A stretch of DNA of 64,000 nt from Zasmidium citrigriseum (Eukaryota; Ascomycota; Dothideomycetes; Mycosphaerellales; Mycosphaerellaceae), in the NCBI GenBank assembly GCA_002786025.1, contig NHNW01000021.1, positions 434,001 to 498,000 on the forward strand, read 5' to 3'. The notes beneath the pieces are model-generated. The model worked only from the letters and a program-made list of their open reading frames with translations. It ran no database searches and had not been told where the DNA came from. Both the position numbers and the translations under genes were made by a program. Shown one piece after another: positions 53,434 through 63,687 of this stretch; position 1 is the stretch's first letter, and each line of letters begins with the position of its first letter.

Positions 53434-53767
53434 GCATCAGCATGAGCATGGGATTTGTGTAGGATATGGATAGATATATACCCCGGATAGAATGGAGCGA
53501 GCATACGATTGATTTCAACAGAGGTGGATGTCCATCTTCTCATCGCTGATGAGAGGCTCAGTGCCGCAGATGTTGCTGTTCAGTACGCCATTGACCCTGC
53601 TGATCCCTGACGGATTTGTCGACGGGCGTAAGTGTCGTTATAGGGCTACCTTGAGGCGAGAAGCGCGGGGACCTGTACTCTGCGGCTGAAAATGTAGATC
53701 TATCGTCGATAGATTCCAGCGCGACCTTTGCCACTGCACGTTCCTATCTCCCCATCTCGCCAGCACA
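53434..53767. other. Intergenic region
   Basis: This 334-bp spacer lies between two plus-strand genes. No feature is supported. Confidence 0.4.
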
Positions 53768-54262
53768 ATGACCTTCCAAAAATCACCCACCGAAAATACA
53801 AATGTCCAAGAACTGCCTACGAACTGCAATGGTGCTAAGGAAGCCGAGATCACAGCCCACATAGAATCCATCATAACCTCCTGCATCACCGCAGTCAACA
53901 CCCGCAATTTCAACCCCACCCTCCCACCGTGGACCCACGTCTCCCCAACCTTCACAACCCCGGGCATCGGCTTCCGCCAAAAAGCCACCACGCGCCTCGA
54001 GTACATCGACGGTTTCCGCAAAGTTGCCACCGGGTTTCCGCAATTCCAGATCGAGCTTGTCAAGATGGAGAGCTTCGTTCTGCGAGAGGCTGGGTATGCG
54101 GAGGTTCATCTCACGGCGGAGAGTTTTGGGGGCCCGACGCTGTCGAGGGGGATGAAGAGGAGTACGGTGGGGAGGCATGAGTTTAGACGGGAAGGGGGCG
54201 TTTGGGTTATGGTTAGTGAGGTTACGTTTTTGGGGTTTGGGGATGTGGGGAGTGGGGGGTGA
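53768..54262 (+). CDS. NTF2/SnoaL-like small protein
   Basis: A single exon encodes 164 residues. The pattern fits the NTF2-like cone fold: an N-terminal helix with AHIESIITSCITAVNTRNF, a loop THVSPTFTTPG, a second helix with RLEYIDGFRKVATGFPQF, and a four-strand sheet (IELVKMESFVL, YAEVHLTAESFGG, RHEFRREGGVWVMVSEVTFLG). Proteins of this class include polyketide cyclases and small binding proteins. The family is inferred from fold-like spacing and is not certain. There is no signal peptide. The base composition becomes Gly/GGG-rich at the end of the gene. Confidence 0.7.
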   Translation: MTFQKSPTENTNVQELPTNCNGAKEAEITAHIESIITSCITAVNTRNFNPTLPPWTHVSPTFTTPGIGFRQKATTRLEYIDGFRKVATGFPQFQIELVKMESFVLREAGYAEVHLTAESFGGPTLSRGMKRSTVGRHEFRREGGVWVMVSEVTFLGFGDVGSGG

Positions 54263-55058
54263 GGGGTTGGAGGGGGAGATGGGCTGACGGTCTCTCCTAC
54301 CTTTGGCGCTCGACTGTTGCCTTTTGGAGCCAGATGACAATTCATGCACGGCAGGAAGGCAATGACCCTTGCGATATCGATTCCGGGATGAGGTGACAGG
54401 GTCGCTGGGCCAGCTGTTGTCTTCATTTAAGCCGTTCTGGACCCTATTACGAGCGACGCCAATGAAGACTCAAGTGAAGGAAGCCGAATGTTGCTGGAGA
54501 TCGACATATGCATCCTCGAGACGACCTCATCTGACGGTGAGCACAACTGGAGACTTCCAACATCTCAGGATAGGCCTGGACTGGTCGATGGTGAAGAACC
54601 TGCGAAGATGACCCTTTTTTACAGCCTGAGACAGCCTTGCCATGGATGATGCAGAAACGTTTGACATGAGACCACATTCGACGGGACCTCGGAATGGATT
54701 TGCCTTGCCTAAGCAGTCGAGAGCGGCGAGGATTGAGTTGGAATTGACGATAGTCGGCCTTTCCGTGGGAGAAATGTGTCGGATTTCGAAGTCAGTGTAG
54801 GCAGCCCCGCGCCAGAACTAAGAGCTACATATTTGCTTAAATATCAGTTCAAGTACATTCGGCCACAGGCACTTGAAAACAGACGATCCCGTACACAACT
54901 CCCATTGGAAACTTGACACAAAGCCGCGTCACGGCTATATACGAGTTTCACTTTCTCTACTCATGCTACTGATCGCTATATCCATTATCCAACCAGCTTG
55001 AGGATAGTATTAGATGTAAAAGGCCCAGTCTCCAGGGAGACGGTACACTTCTCTCTGT
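54263..55058. other. Intergenic region
   Basis: No gene is supported. The region lies between the 3' ends of the NTF2-like gene and the flavoprotein gene (convergent). Confidence 0.5.
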
Positions 55059-56414
55059 CTAATGGGAGCTTATGGCATTGAGGCCAGCAATACGTCCAAA
55101 GACGAGTGCCCGCATAACGGCCACTGCATTTGGAGCCTTGTCGTAGAAATGGCCAGTGATCTCACCTGCAGCATATAGATTAGGAATGATGCCTCTCTGG
55201 CCAAGAACGCGCGCTTCCACATCAGTCGCAATGCCGCCGAAAGTGTAGACAATGGCCGCGGCTAAGGGGAATGCGGTATACGGCGGAGCGTCGAGCGGCC
55301 TAGCCCAGTTCGATTTCGATGGTTGCAAGCCTGAGGTAGTGGCGAGATTATCAAGCCGGCCCGCCGTAAAGCCAGACATGTCTGTGTTACAGGCTGCGTT
55401 GTAGTTTGAGATTGTGTTCAGAAGCGCTTGTTCCGGCACCCCCATCTGTGCCGCCAGACCATATATCGTGTCCGCTGTCACTGGCGGCATATCGGAGCGG
55501 ATAGCTGCGTCATGGTCCTCCAGTTGTAAAAATCTGGAATCACAAATTGCCCAGGCTAACCGGCCCGGTGTGTCAAAATGTATGGTTCTGGAAAGATGCT
55601 CCCACGTGTCATGCACGAGTCCAGCACCTTCATCTACGAACCGCTTTCCCTCCTGATTCACCACAACCCCGTGCGGGTAATTGAGGACCAGTGGCGCTGG
55701 CTGACTGCTCCGTGGGTCGATTATTTCGCTGTGCATTCCGTTCCAATCGCCAGAGGCCTTGGCTCCGTTGGCCAGTGCCATCTGGATGCCGTCGCCGGCG
55801 TTCCAGGCCGTCCCAGGGGTCATCGGTCTCAACGTCTCCGCACCAGGACCAAGATGAGTACGCAGCATGTCTGGACTGCCTTGAAACCCACCACTGGCGA
55901 GCACAACAGACCGGGCAATGATTTGTCGCCCATCAGCTGCCTCAACTATGGCCTGTCCTCGGCCAAGATGAAGTTGCTGGGCACGGCAATTATACACCAG
56001 TTGGACACCCTTCGATTTGGCTGATTGCTTGAGGGCTTCGACAATGGCAGCACCTTTGCCAATAGGCTGGATCCTGTTAGGCCAAGATTTCAAGAAATAA
56101 TCCATGGCGTGAAACTGCACCCCCTGCTTTTCGAGCCATTGGAGGGCTTCAGGGGCCTGGCTAGCCAGCCTTTCGAAATACGCACGGTCGCCACCACTTC
56201 CGTTTGCAGCCATCATGTCGTCCACGAAGCCTGGTAATACCTCATTGACAGATGGCATTCGCATGTTGGCAGGGCTCCAGCGTGAGTTTCCACCGCTCGC
56301 ATGCTCTGGTGCATGCTCTAGCACGGCTATCTGCGCCGAGGGCGATAGTTCTGCAGCTGATACTGCGGCGGTGAGGCCGGCAATGCCATGACCAACTACG
56401 ACAAGGTCGTACAT
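55059..56414 (-). CDS. FAD-dependent fumarate-reductase-like flavoprotein (TcuA-like)
   Basis: A single exon without introns encodes 451 residues. The FAD fingerprint VVVGHGIAGLTAA is at the N-terminus and ASGGFQG lies near residue 180. GGNSRWSPANMRM near 42 is typical for tricarballylate dehydrogenase (TcuA) and related fumarate reductase/3-ketosteroid dehydrogenase-type flavoproteins. The C-terminal GLYAAGEITG-like part reads IPNLYAAGEITGHFYDKAPNAVAVMRALVFGRIAG and completes the FAD site. These enzymes oxidise or reduce unsaturated carboxylic acids or steroids; the exact substrate is unknown. The absence of introns and the bacterial-type family suggest horizontal origin, which needs a tree. 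No signal peptide is seen. Confidence 0.87.
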   Translation of the reverse strand: MYDLVVVGHGIAGLTAAVSAAELSPSAQIAVLEHAPEHASGGNSRWSPANMRMPSVNEVLPGFVDDMMAANGSGGDRAYFERLASQAPEALQWLEKQGVQFHAMDYFLKSWPNRIQPIGKGAAIVEALKQSAKSKGVQLVYNCRAQQLHLGRGQAIVEAADGRQIIARSVVLASGGFQGSPDMLRTHLGPGAETLRPMTPGTAWNAGDGIQMALANGAKASGDWNGMHSEIIDPRSSQPAPLVLNYPHGVVVNQEGKRFVDEGAGLVHDTWEHLSRTIHFDTPGRLAWAICDSRFLQLEDHDAAIRSDMPPVTADTIYGLAAQMGVPEQALLNTISNYNAACNTDMSGFTAGRLDNLATTSGLQPSKSNWARPLDAPPYTAFPLAAAIVYTFGGIATDVEARVLGQRGIIPNLYAAGEITGHFYDKAPNAVAVMRALVFGRIAGLNAISSH

Positions 56415-56658
56415 GCTGATATACTCGAGTCTGAGAATCTTAGAGAACTAGGCTTTAGGGTGTTGGTGGTCTATGTCTCTTGGAACAGTTCTTGGTCGCG
56501 GTATCATTAGAAAATTGAGGCTCTCGCGTGCAAGCTTCGGATGCTCGTGGAGACTGATGAGACTAAGACGGCTCAGCTCGCCGCACTTTAGACCGTATTG
56601 AGCGGCGAAGGATCTGTGGGATCAGCAGTCTTCAGCTAGGCATCATAGCTGGCGTGCA

Positions 56659-58713
56659 TCACACAAATTTGATGGCCTGAACCTGGATACCTCGCCTCAG
56701 CAGTAGTTCCGGCGTCACTTCTGAATCGTTCTCATCACCAAGTCGTGGATCGATTGCTTGGGCCTCTCCAGTAGTGATGTTCCTGAATTGGGTCACATAG
56801 TCGCCTCCCACGCCGGCAACGACTTGCTCGACACGCCAGTCAATTGGCAGGTTTCCCAGGAAAGCTTCTCCGTCCATCAGACCATGCACATAAGCCGGCC
56901 CAACGACATTGAAAGTATCTCCGGCTATTGGTCGAAGGACAAGCGGGCAACGCAGTCCTAGGAGGACTGCTATACGATCTCCAGTTTGAAGGTCGATGGG
57001 GCCAAAGCCGAAGAGGTTGTGGTCTGAGTAGAAGAATTTGGCGCTTTGCCATCTTTTCGTGATGATGTACGGCACTTCTGGTACTGCAGACGAATCGGCA
57101 GAATCTGGATCAACTCGGGGGAGCAAATCTGCTTTCCAGGTCTCTAGATCTGGGAAGGCATTGGTCTGGTAGAATCGTTCAGCTAGCAAGTCCATTCGTA
57201 CGGTCCTTGCCCATGCGTCTGTCGTCGGCTCTCCCGTGTGATAGGTATTCGCCATTGAAGCCGGCGGTTTGATGCGTTTCAAGTAATCGAAAATTGCGGC
57301 GTCACTGATATCGTCGCCAAGTGGCTCGAAGATCGTCATCGTGGTATCCATCAGCCTTCCCGTAACTTCGAGCTGCCCGGTGTTGGCCTCATCATATTTG
57401 TACTGCGCTTTTGAGGACGCACTGGCTTCGTATGCACGCATAACGCCTGGGAAGACTTGCGGGTCTGAGCGCCAATCTGGTACCCATGAGGGGCCTTCGT
57501 ACCCGTTCTTTGCGAGCGAGCACTCGACTAGAAGATCGAGTCGTTGGCTTCTCGAAACAATGCTCAGGAATACGTCCTTGTAGACCTTCGAATACGGATC
57601 CAGATAGGACGGCCGTAGGCTCTGACGCACTTGGTCGTCCAATGATGACGCAACTGCATACGCCTTGTCGTTGGCCTCTGCACAAGCCTGGCGCCGTGCA
57701 AGGTACATCAGGTCGCCGAAGAGCCAGCCGCCGCAAGCCACCTCTTGAAGTGGACTGACACGGACGTAGAGCTCTGGAGGAATGTCATTCTTCTCAGCCA
57801 AGCAATAGATGGCCCTCCTGAGGTCTCGGTAGGAAATCGCATCATCACCACACTGTACGATGGCATCGCGCGCGAGCGTGACTTCCTGTACGACCCATAA
57901 CCTCTGAAACCAAGGTCTGTCGAGTAGTGTGATCACGGCTTGCCATTCATCTTCGGTCCAGGGCAATTGTACGTGTTGTAGATACTAGTCAAGCTCCTGA
58001 GCATCTCGAGCTTGAAACATGTAGGCGCCTTTCGATATCTCCACTTGTTGTCCGAAATACTGCAAAGCGGCCAAGCCTGATTTGCTGTCTGCTGACTCTG
58101 TTCCCAGCCACGCCAGGACTGTTGGTGCCGAGCTGTATATGTGGCCCATTAAAGCCACTTGTGAGCCACGCTCTTCCAGGTCATTTTGATTGATGCACAC
58201 GGCATCGACCCACAGCGTTCGGATGTGATCCACTTTGCGCAGGCTTCGCAGAGCAATGCCGAGATTTTGCGTGATATCGAGAGTACCTTCCATTTCATCA
58301 TGGCGCTCCGATCGCTTGGAATAAACGAAAGCCTTGTCAGGTTTCTCTTTCGGACCCCAGACGTACGAAAGTGCTTCGAAATCGGTGCTATGTCTATTGT
58401 CATCGCTTTGCACCTCGTCAAAGGGCCAGCTCGCATCACTTGGATGTTCGTAGGTAAGAGCGGCAGCCTGATTATCCTCCTGGTCCTGGAAGAACCAACG
58501 ACCCTCAGGATTTTGGTGGACCTCCCAGTTTGCAGGAAGCGTTTTCTGTACGTCGTCGATGGTGAGTCGGGCATTGGACGTCCTCGGTGGTCTCAGATGA
58601 TGACGATAGAGGTGGATTTTGATATCATCTTCATAGGTCCCAGGCAGCAAGTCTAGAAGTCGTATCTCGTTCTGGTCCAGAGCTTCATACTCATACCGCG
58701 TGGGGGGAGCCAT
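56659..58713 (-). pseudogene. HET-domain gene interrupted by a stop codon
   Basis: The frame from 58713 carries the HET domain: FEALSYVWGPKE, ITQNLGIALRSLRK, LWVDAVCINQNDLEERGSQVALMGHIYSSA. It ends at TAG (57985-57987) after DAQELD, and the same frame continues at once to 56659 with LPWTEDEWQAVITLLDRPWFQRLWVVQE, the next block of the same domain. In HET proteins a Trp commonly stands where the TAG is, so TGG to TAG is the simplest cause. A 60-nt in-frame intron (57985-58044) would also remove the stop, but its donor (GTGGAG) is poor and it would delete conserved residues. I call a nonsense-disrupted gene; the full span would encode 684 codons. Confidence 0.65.
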
Positions 58714-59759
58714 TCAGGCGTCGTGTCTGTCGTTCGAGATGTATATTGAGTCAGCTGTTCTCGATTGGGAAATTAAGGTGTTGTTGCTCTACTCAAGCTT
58801 TTTCAGCAACGTTTGTAGCGCATAGATGTTGTCTAAGGCTGAATGCTGTCAAGTGTTCAAGGTCGAGCTCGGCTTTAGCGGAGGTAAGCCGCAGTGTCGC
58901 ACCAGACGGCGCGCCTCCCATGCGGCTCCGGGTACTCGAGCGATTGACGAGCTGATGTGCACCATAGTGTAGATGTTAGATGCTGAAAATCGAATGGTTT
59001 GTCTCCTTGTGTTGTTCTGGTGAAGAATCAGAAATGTCAATGATGATGCGAAGATGAGGCGGAGCGGCGGAACGATTTTCCGTGGCTGGGAAGTGACCAG
59101 CCTCTCTCATTTCGTGTTGCACCTTCTTCTTCATAATCTCCTCAAGTATCCTTCACATCCCGGACTTGTACGAAGACAATAATACACCCTCACCATATTC
59201 AAGCTCCTCAAAAAGCAGCCGGAGTCTTTCAATTTTGATGCCACTCCATCCACCTATGATTCGACAGACACGAAATCGTGGCGCTCACAGACTTCGCCTT
59301 CAGCTCATCCAAACAAGCCACCTTAGGAGCTGTCCCCGGAAGTGAGCTATTGCAAGGCGTCTAGGCAGATCATAATCACCTTAAGATCCTGTCTTTGCCT
59401 TAAAGATGGCACGGAAGTTGGTGTTCATGGCTAAGGCGAGGACGGCAAGTCAGTTTGACTCCTGCTCATTCAGTGTTGGCCGGTGTTCGGTCACGTATAG
59501 CGCGTGATTACTTTAGATACTGACATACATCCTTCTGCACCTACTGTGCCGTACGCGGGAGGCATTTTCGCTAAAAGTCGTTCCAGATCTCAAGAGCCTC
59601 AAGCCAGCCGGCTCGGCATCAGCTACTACGCTGCAGCCACTTCTTGGCAAACACGATCTTTACTGCAGTGCGATGCAATAAAGGACGTCTACAAATGGCC
59701 GAGATGTGCCAATAGAGATTTGGGTATGTTAGCCTTTTGCAAGGCTGATTGCCATTGCA
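58714..59759. other. Intergenic region upstream of the interrupted HET gene
   Basis: This region is divergent between the HET gene and the repetitive secreted protein. Frames in it, such as 59504-59854, overlap the next start in another phase and show no features. Confidence 0.5.
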
Positions 59760-61145
59760 ATGAGAATAATAGCGTTGGTTCTGGCGTTGCCATGGGCGGC
59801 CAAGGCAATACCGCAGAACGCGAGGACCATAACAAAAACGGTCACGACTACTAAAACGATATCGACAACACGCACGGTCACCAGCACTTCACGAATAACG
59901 CTGCCTGCTTCGACGACTATTAGTATGATTACAAGAACAGTGACTCGGGCAAGGACCACAATTACTTCGACGATAACCAATCCAAAAGAGACAGAATACC
60001 TGCCCGGCGAGACTGTAACTTTAGCGGCGCCAGACCCCTTGACTGTAACTCAGACGATGCCCGCGGAGACTGTTAGTTTTCCTCCTTTGCCTGCAGAGAC
60101 GATCGAACGAACAGTCACGTTGGCTGGGGAAACTATAGAGCGGACAACGACGCTGCCCGGGGAGACGATTGAGCGAACTGAGACCACTACATCAACGACG
60201 ACACTTCCTGGAGAGACTATCGAGCGCACCACGACTCTACCAGGCGAGACAATCGAGCAAACAACGACGTCTACTACCACGCTTCCTGCAGAGACTATCG
60301 AACGCACAACGACTTCTACTACTACATTACCAGCGGAAACGATTGAGCGAACGACGACTTTGCCGGGAGAAACGACTGAACGAACCATTACATTATCTGC
60401 AGACACCGTCGAGCGAACTACCACACTTCCCGCCGAAACCGTCGATCGCACGGTCACTTTGCCGCAAGAGACTGTCACTCAAGACGCTCAGACAATCACA
60501 ATCCAAGGCACCGATGGTAAGCACTGATCTCATTATACTGCAATCTTCGATCTGCTAACCACCTCTCTAGTCTCCACACTCACCCTCCCCGCCGAAACCA
60601 TCTCGACGACCTTCACCATCGATGGAAGCACGAAGACAGTAACACTTCCTCGATCGACATACACCTACATTCCCGAAGCCTGCAACCCCAGCGATCCAGA
60701 ACCAGAGCAGCCCGACGATCCACCAACACCCGAGCCCGAACCCCCAGAAGATCCCACCAACATTCCCGACAAGCGCTTCCCAGAAGGATGCTTCCTATAC
60801 TACTACCCGTCCGGTAAAGGAATCATCCAATCATTTGCCGGCCACAACATCACCGTCGACACGACTCTCAAGAACTACGACCGGCCACTGATAACCGTGC
60901 TGGGCAACAAAATCTACGACACGTGCGGTGCCGTGTTCCAGTGTGGCAATCTCATGTATACTTCAAAGACGCCGTATGGGCAGTATAACATGTATCGTGG
61001 CTTTGCGCTGACGTTGTCGAAATCGACGCAGCAGTGGACTTGTACGCTTTTCTATGGTGATATGACGGATGGGAAGCCTTTTGCGAAGGTCGATGAGGAT
61101 GTGGATACGGCGTATGGATACACTCAGGATGATAATTGTTGTTAG
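59760..61145 (+). CDS. Secreted repetitive Thr-rich protein with a C-terminal cysteine domain
   Basis: Exons 59760-60516 and 60571-61145; 443 residues. A signal peptide (1-16) is followed by a Thr-rich region (TKTVTTTKTISTT...) and roughly ten copies of an LP[AG]ETIERTTT unit, some with an inserted TSTTT. A short acidic Pro/Glu segment (DPEPEQPDDPPTPEPEPPEDP) then leads to a globular end of ~115 residues with six cysteines (CFLYYY, DTCGAVFQCGN, WTCTLF, DDNCC). Such modular proteins can be surface adhesins: the repeats are likely O-mannosylated stalks. No GPI tail is present, so wall attachment is not shown. The repeats are not exact at DNA level, so recent slippage is limited. Confidence 0.8.
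60060..60480. repeat. Coding repeat array, LP[AG]ETIERT unit
   Basis: About ten 27-45 nt units coding for LP[AG]ETIERTTT and variants follow each other in frame. Codon differences between units show the array is old or diversified rather than freshly copied. Confidence 0.75.
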
Positions 61146-61508
61146 TTTGATCAGTATAAGTTCAATGATCGAGCAGTAGAATGAAAACCCCCGTGGACTT
61201 CAATGGACTGCATCAAGACTTGTGTTGATGGAAGTTTTCGAATAGATGACGTCTGTGCCCATATCGACAATCGCTTCTCATGAGAATCATTGGACTGGCG
61301 ACGAGAGGAGTGAAATAGAAGGAGAAAAAGGAGTGATGGACGGCTAATGAAAGTTTGATTGGCGCTTGGAGGCGCCTTCCCGATGGGGATTCGACTCCGC
61401 CAATTCGTCCTAGCATTGGACTCGACTTCACGCTCCATCTTCCAGGCACGCGACATGGACCATCGATAACGACAAATCTTTCCATCCCCAGCGCCTTCAT
61501 TCGTCAAT
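61146..61508. other. Intergenic region upstream of the Mhr1-like gene
   Basis: No gene is seen. The stretch GATTCGACTCC near 61.4 kb resembles a tRNA B-box but lacks the rest of a tRNA. Confidence 0.45.
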
Positions 61509-63363
61509 ATGCGCGGACCGCCGCAAGAGCTGGCGGGCTACGGCCAGCACATCTACGCCTACTGCAATGTCCGGACAAACCAAGTCCTTTACTCATTGAG
61601 ACGGAACCTCAAAGTATGCACGCCATCGCCAATGGCCCTCTAATCAACTGCTGACTCATAATCAGGACTCCGCCCTCAAACAACTCCCAGACATCGGCGC
61701 CAACAACACCCCTCCCAAGATCCGCCCCGATCTCTGGAAACCCCTCTACAGCGTCACCCTCCCCAGCTCCGAGCAAGGCTTGCGACTCTTCCGAAAGCTC
61801 AAAGAATGGAAAAAAGTACACGAACTATGTTGGAAACCCCCGACGTATCTCAGCCGAAGTTATACAGAGAAGGAGATCAAAGAGATGCAGGAGAAGCTTG
61901 ACAACCGCGGTGGCAGCAAGAAAGAGACAGTGTATGATCTCATCAAGCGAGAGAAGAAGAAGATGCGGCAAAAGATTATCATGAATCAGAAGGCGAATAG
62001 TGTTGCGGATTTGGCTGCTGTGCTTATTGAGCAGGAGCGCGAGGGTGTTGCTACAGCTGAGCAGCGCAAGGAGGCTTTGGAGAAGAAGTTGGGGAAAGAG
62101 AGGGAAATTATCGTGAAGCTAGCCGAGGACTTTGAGCAAGGCGGTTTGAAGAAGATTGATGATGAAATCCAGATGATGCGGTTAATGCTCGCGGAGGAGA
62201 TCGAAGGGCAGAAGCAAAAGCTCAAGGTGAAGGTGGATCAGGCCAAACAGGAGCGGGAAAAGATGGTCTTCGCGAGCGCAGCTGTTCGGGAGGCCAAAGC
62301 TTGGGTTGGCCTGTCACCCCAGGAGAAGGAGAGGCAAGCAGATTATTGGAAAGGTGTGGTCGAAGGCGAGGACTTCGCCAAACCACAGCCAGGAAAGAAC
62401 ATCGACCTCCGCTCTCGCGAAGTCTGGTCTGCAGGGGCTTTTGCCTCGACAATGCACCGCGAATACAACCAGACCTGGGAACAGATCGCCATCGCATGTA
62501 GAGCGGAAGGGTATGCAGCACCCGAATCAGAGCTGGCCAGCGAGTCCGAATCTGCAGAGGCAACCTCAGAGAAATCGCCCGGAGTTTCTGGAGAACAGAC
62601 TGAGCCAAGGTCGACCGACTTCAAGGACGTCCTACCATGCTTCCCAGCAAGATTAGACCCGGCCCAAATAACACCCAGATGGGTTCCTAGGCGCAGCGGA
62701 AAAGGGTACAAATTGAACGAGCGGCATGCACCCAGTCTGTCCGCAGAGGGTGTCAAGGTGCAGTGGGCCAACTTTCTTGACGCTGAGTTCGCCGAAGCCT
62801 GGCCGGAGGCTGTCCAACATGAGCGCATGAGTGGCAGGAAGGAGAGGCTTGAGTTATTGGAGCAGCAGAGGAATGAGAAGAGCGAGGCATACCAGAGCGA
62901 GCTTGCAGAGATGGTGGAACTGAAGAGGAAGGAGATGGGCTTGGTGGAGGAGGAAGTTGAAGAAGATGTTGATGAGATATTTGAAGCGGCAGAACACGAT
63001 GCCGCTCAAGAGAAGACCCCTGAGCAGCTCGCTGCGGAGGAAGCGGCTGCCAAGGATAAGACTCCCGAAGAGATCGCCGCGGACGAAGCTGCAGCAGAAG
63101 AGGCCAGAATTGCTGAAGAGGCTGCCAAAGCTGCAGAAGAGGCCGCTCGTGTTGCTGCAGCGGAGGAGCGCGCCGCCAGGGAGGTGGCCGCGCAGGAAGC
63201 TGCAGTTGAGGCTCTCAAGAAGGTGCGTCTCGGGAGACGATTACCGCCCAAGCTTGAGGGTATTCAGAGCGAGATTCTGGCTCGGGTGCAAGCCAAGGCC
63301 ATGCAAGAAGGATGGAGAGGCGCTCCTGGTCAAGATACGCCTAAGCCTCCACCAGCACCGTGA
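61509..63363 (+). CDS. MHR1: Mhr1/mL67-like mitochondrial protein with a long C-terminal extension
   Basis: Exons 61509-61613 and 61666-63363; 600 residues. The N-terminal ~120 residues match the Mhr1 family (PF12829): GYGQHIYAYCNVRTNQVLYSLRRNLK, then LKQLPDIGANNTPPKIRPDLWKPLYSV and EQGLRLFRKLKEWKKVHEL. Mhr1 is both a mitochondrial large-ribosomal-subunit protein (mL67) and a factor for mitochondrial DNA recombination in yeast. After this come a coiled-coil region (KREKKKMRQKIIMNQ...LEKKLGKEREII) and a long Ala/Glu-rich end (~residues 490-570) with EEAAA repeats. Yeast Mhr1 is near 226 residues, so this extension is typical of longer filamentous versions or is lineage-specific. The start context fits a short N-terminus. 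Confidence 0.88.
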
Positions 63364-63687
63364 GCAGAAAGTGGTATGTAAACTTGTACAGTATATAGAG
63401 CATGTGAAGACTACCTAGGTATTGATCATTTGCAGAATCTCACTCCGAACTTCAAGTTGGGTCACACCTTCCGCGACGTATGGATGATGCTTCGCGACTT
63501 CCGCGCATGTGATGCCAAGTCTGGTGTCAACGCTCCTTCCTCGTCTCAACTCTTGACTCACTTCCAAGTTGTCTTCTTCTCTTCAGATCTCCAGTCCCAA
63601 CAACGCCTCTCATACTCTGCAACACGCCGCCCGCACAGAATCACAGCAAAGAATCAAGCTGAAGACATCGACCCGCGATACTCCAAC
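63364..63687. other. Intergenic region before the last gene
   Basis: This is the 3' flank of the Mhr1-like gene and the promoter of the last gene. No further feature is seen. Confidence 0.45.

Noticed and set aside
57985..58044. 60-nt in-frame intron that would remove the HET stop codon
   Set aside because: It begins GTGGAG, has no proper branch site before its AG, and would delete residues that fit the usual HET pattern. The nonsense reading is simpler, but RNA data could still overturn it.
60060..60480. Repeat array considered as CRISPR-like or a transposon remnant
   Set aside because: The units are in-frame protein repeats of variable length within a secreted protein gene of a eukaryote.
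61370..61420. tRNA-like B-box (GATTCGACTCC)
   Set aside because: The flanks do not pair as a T-stem, and no acceptor or anticodon stem could be found on either strand.
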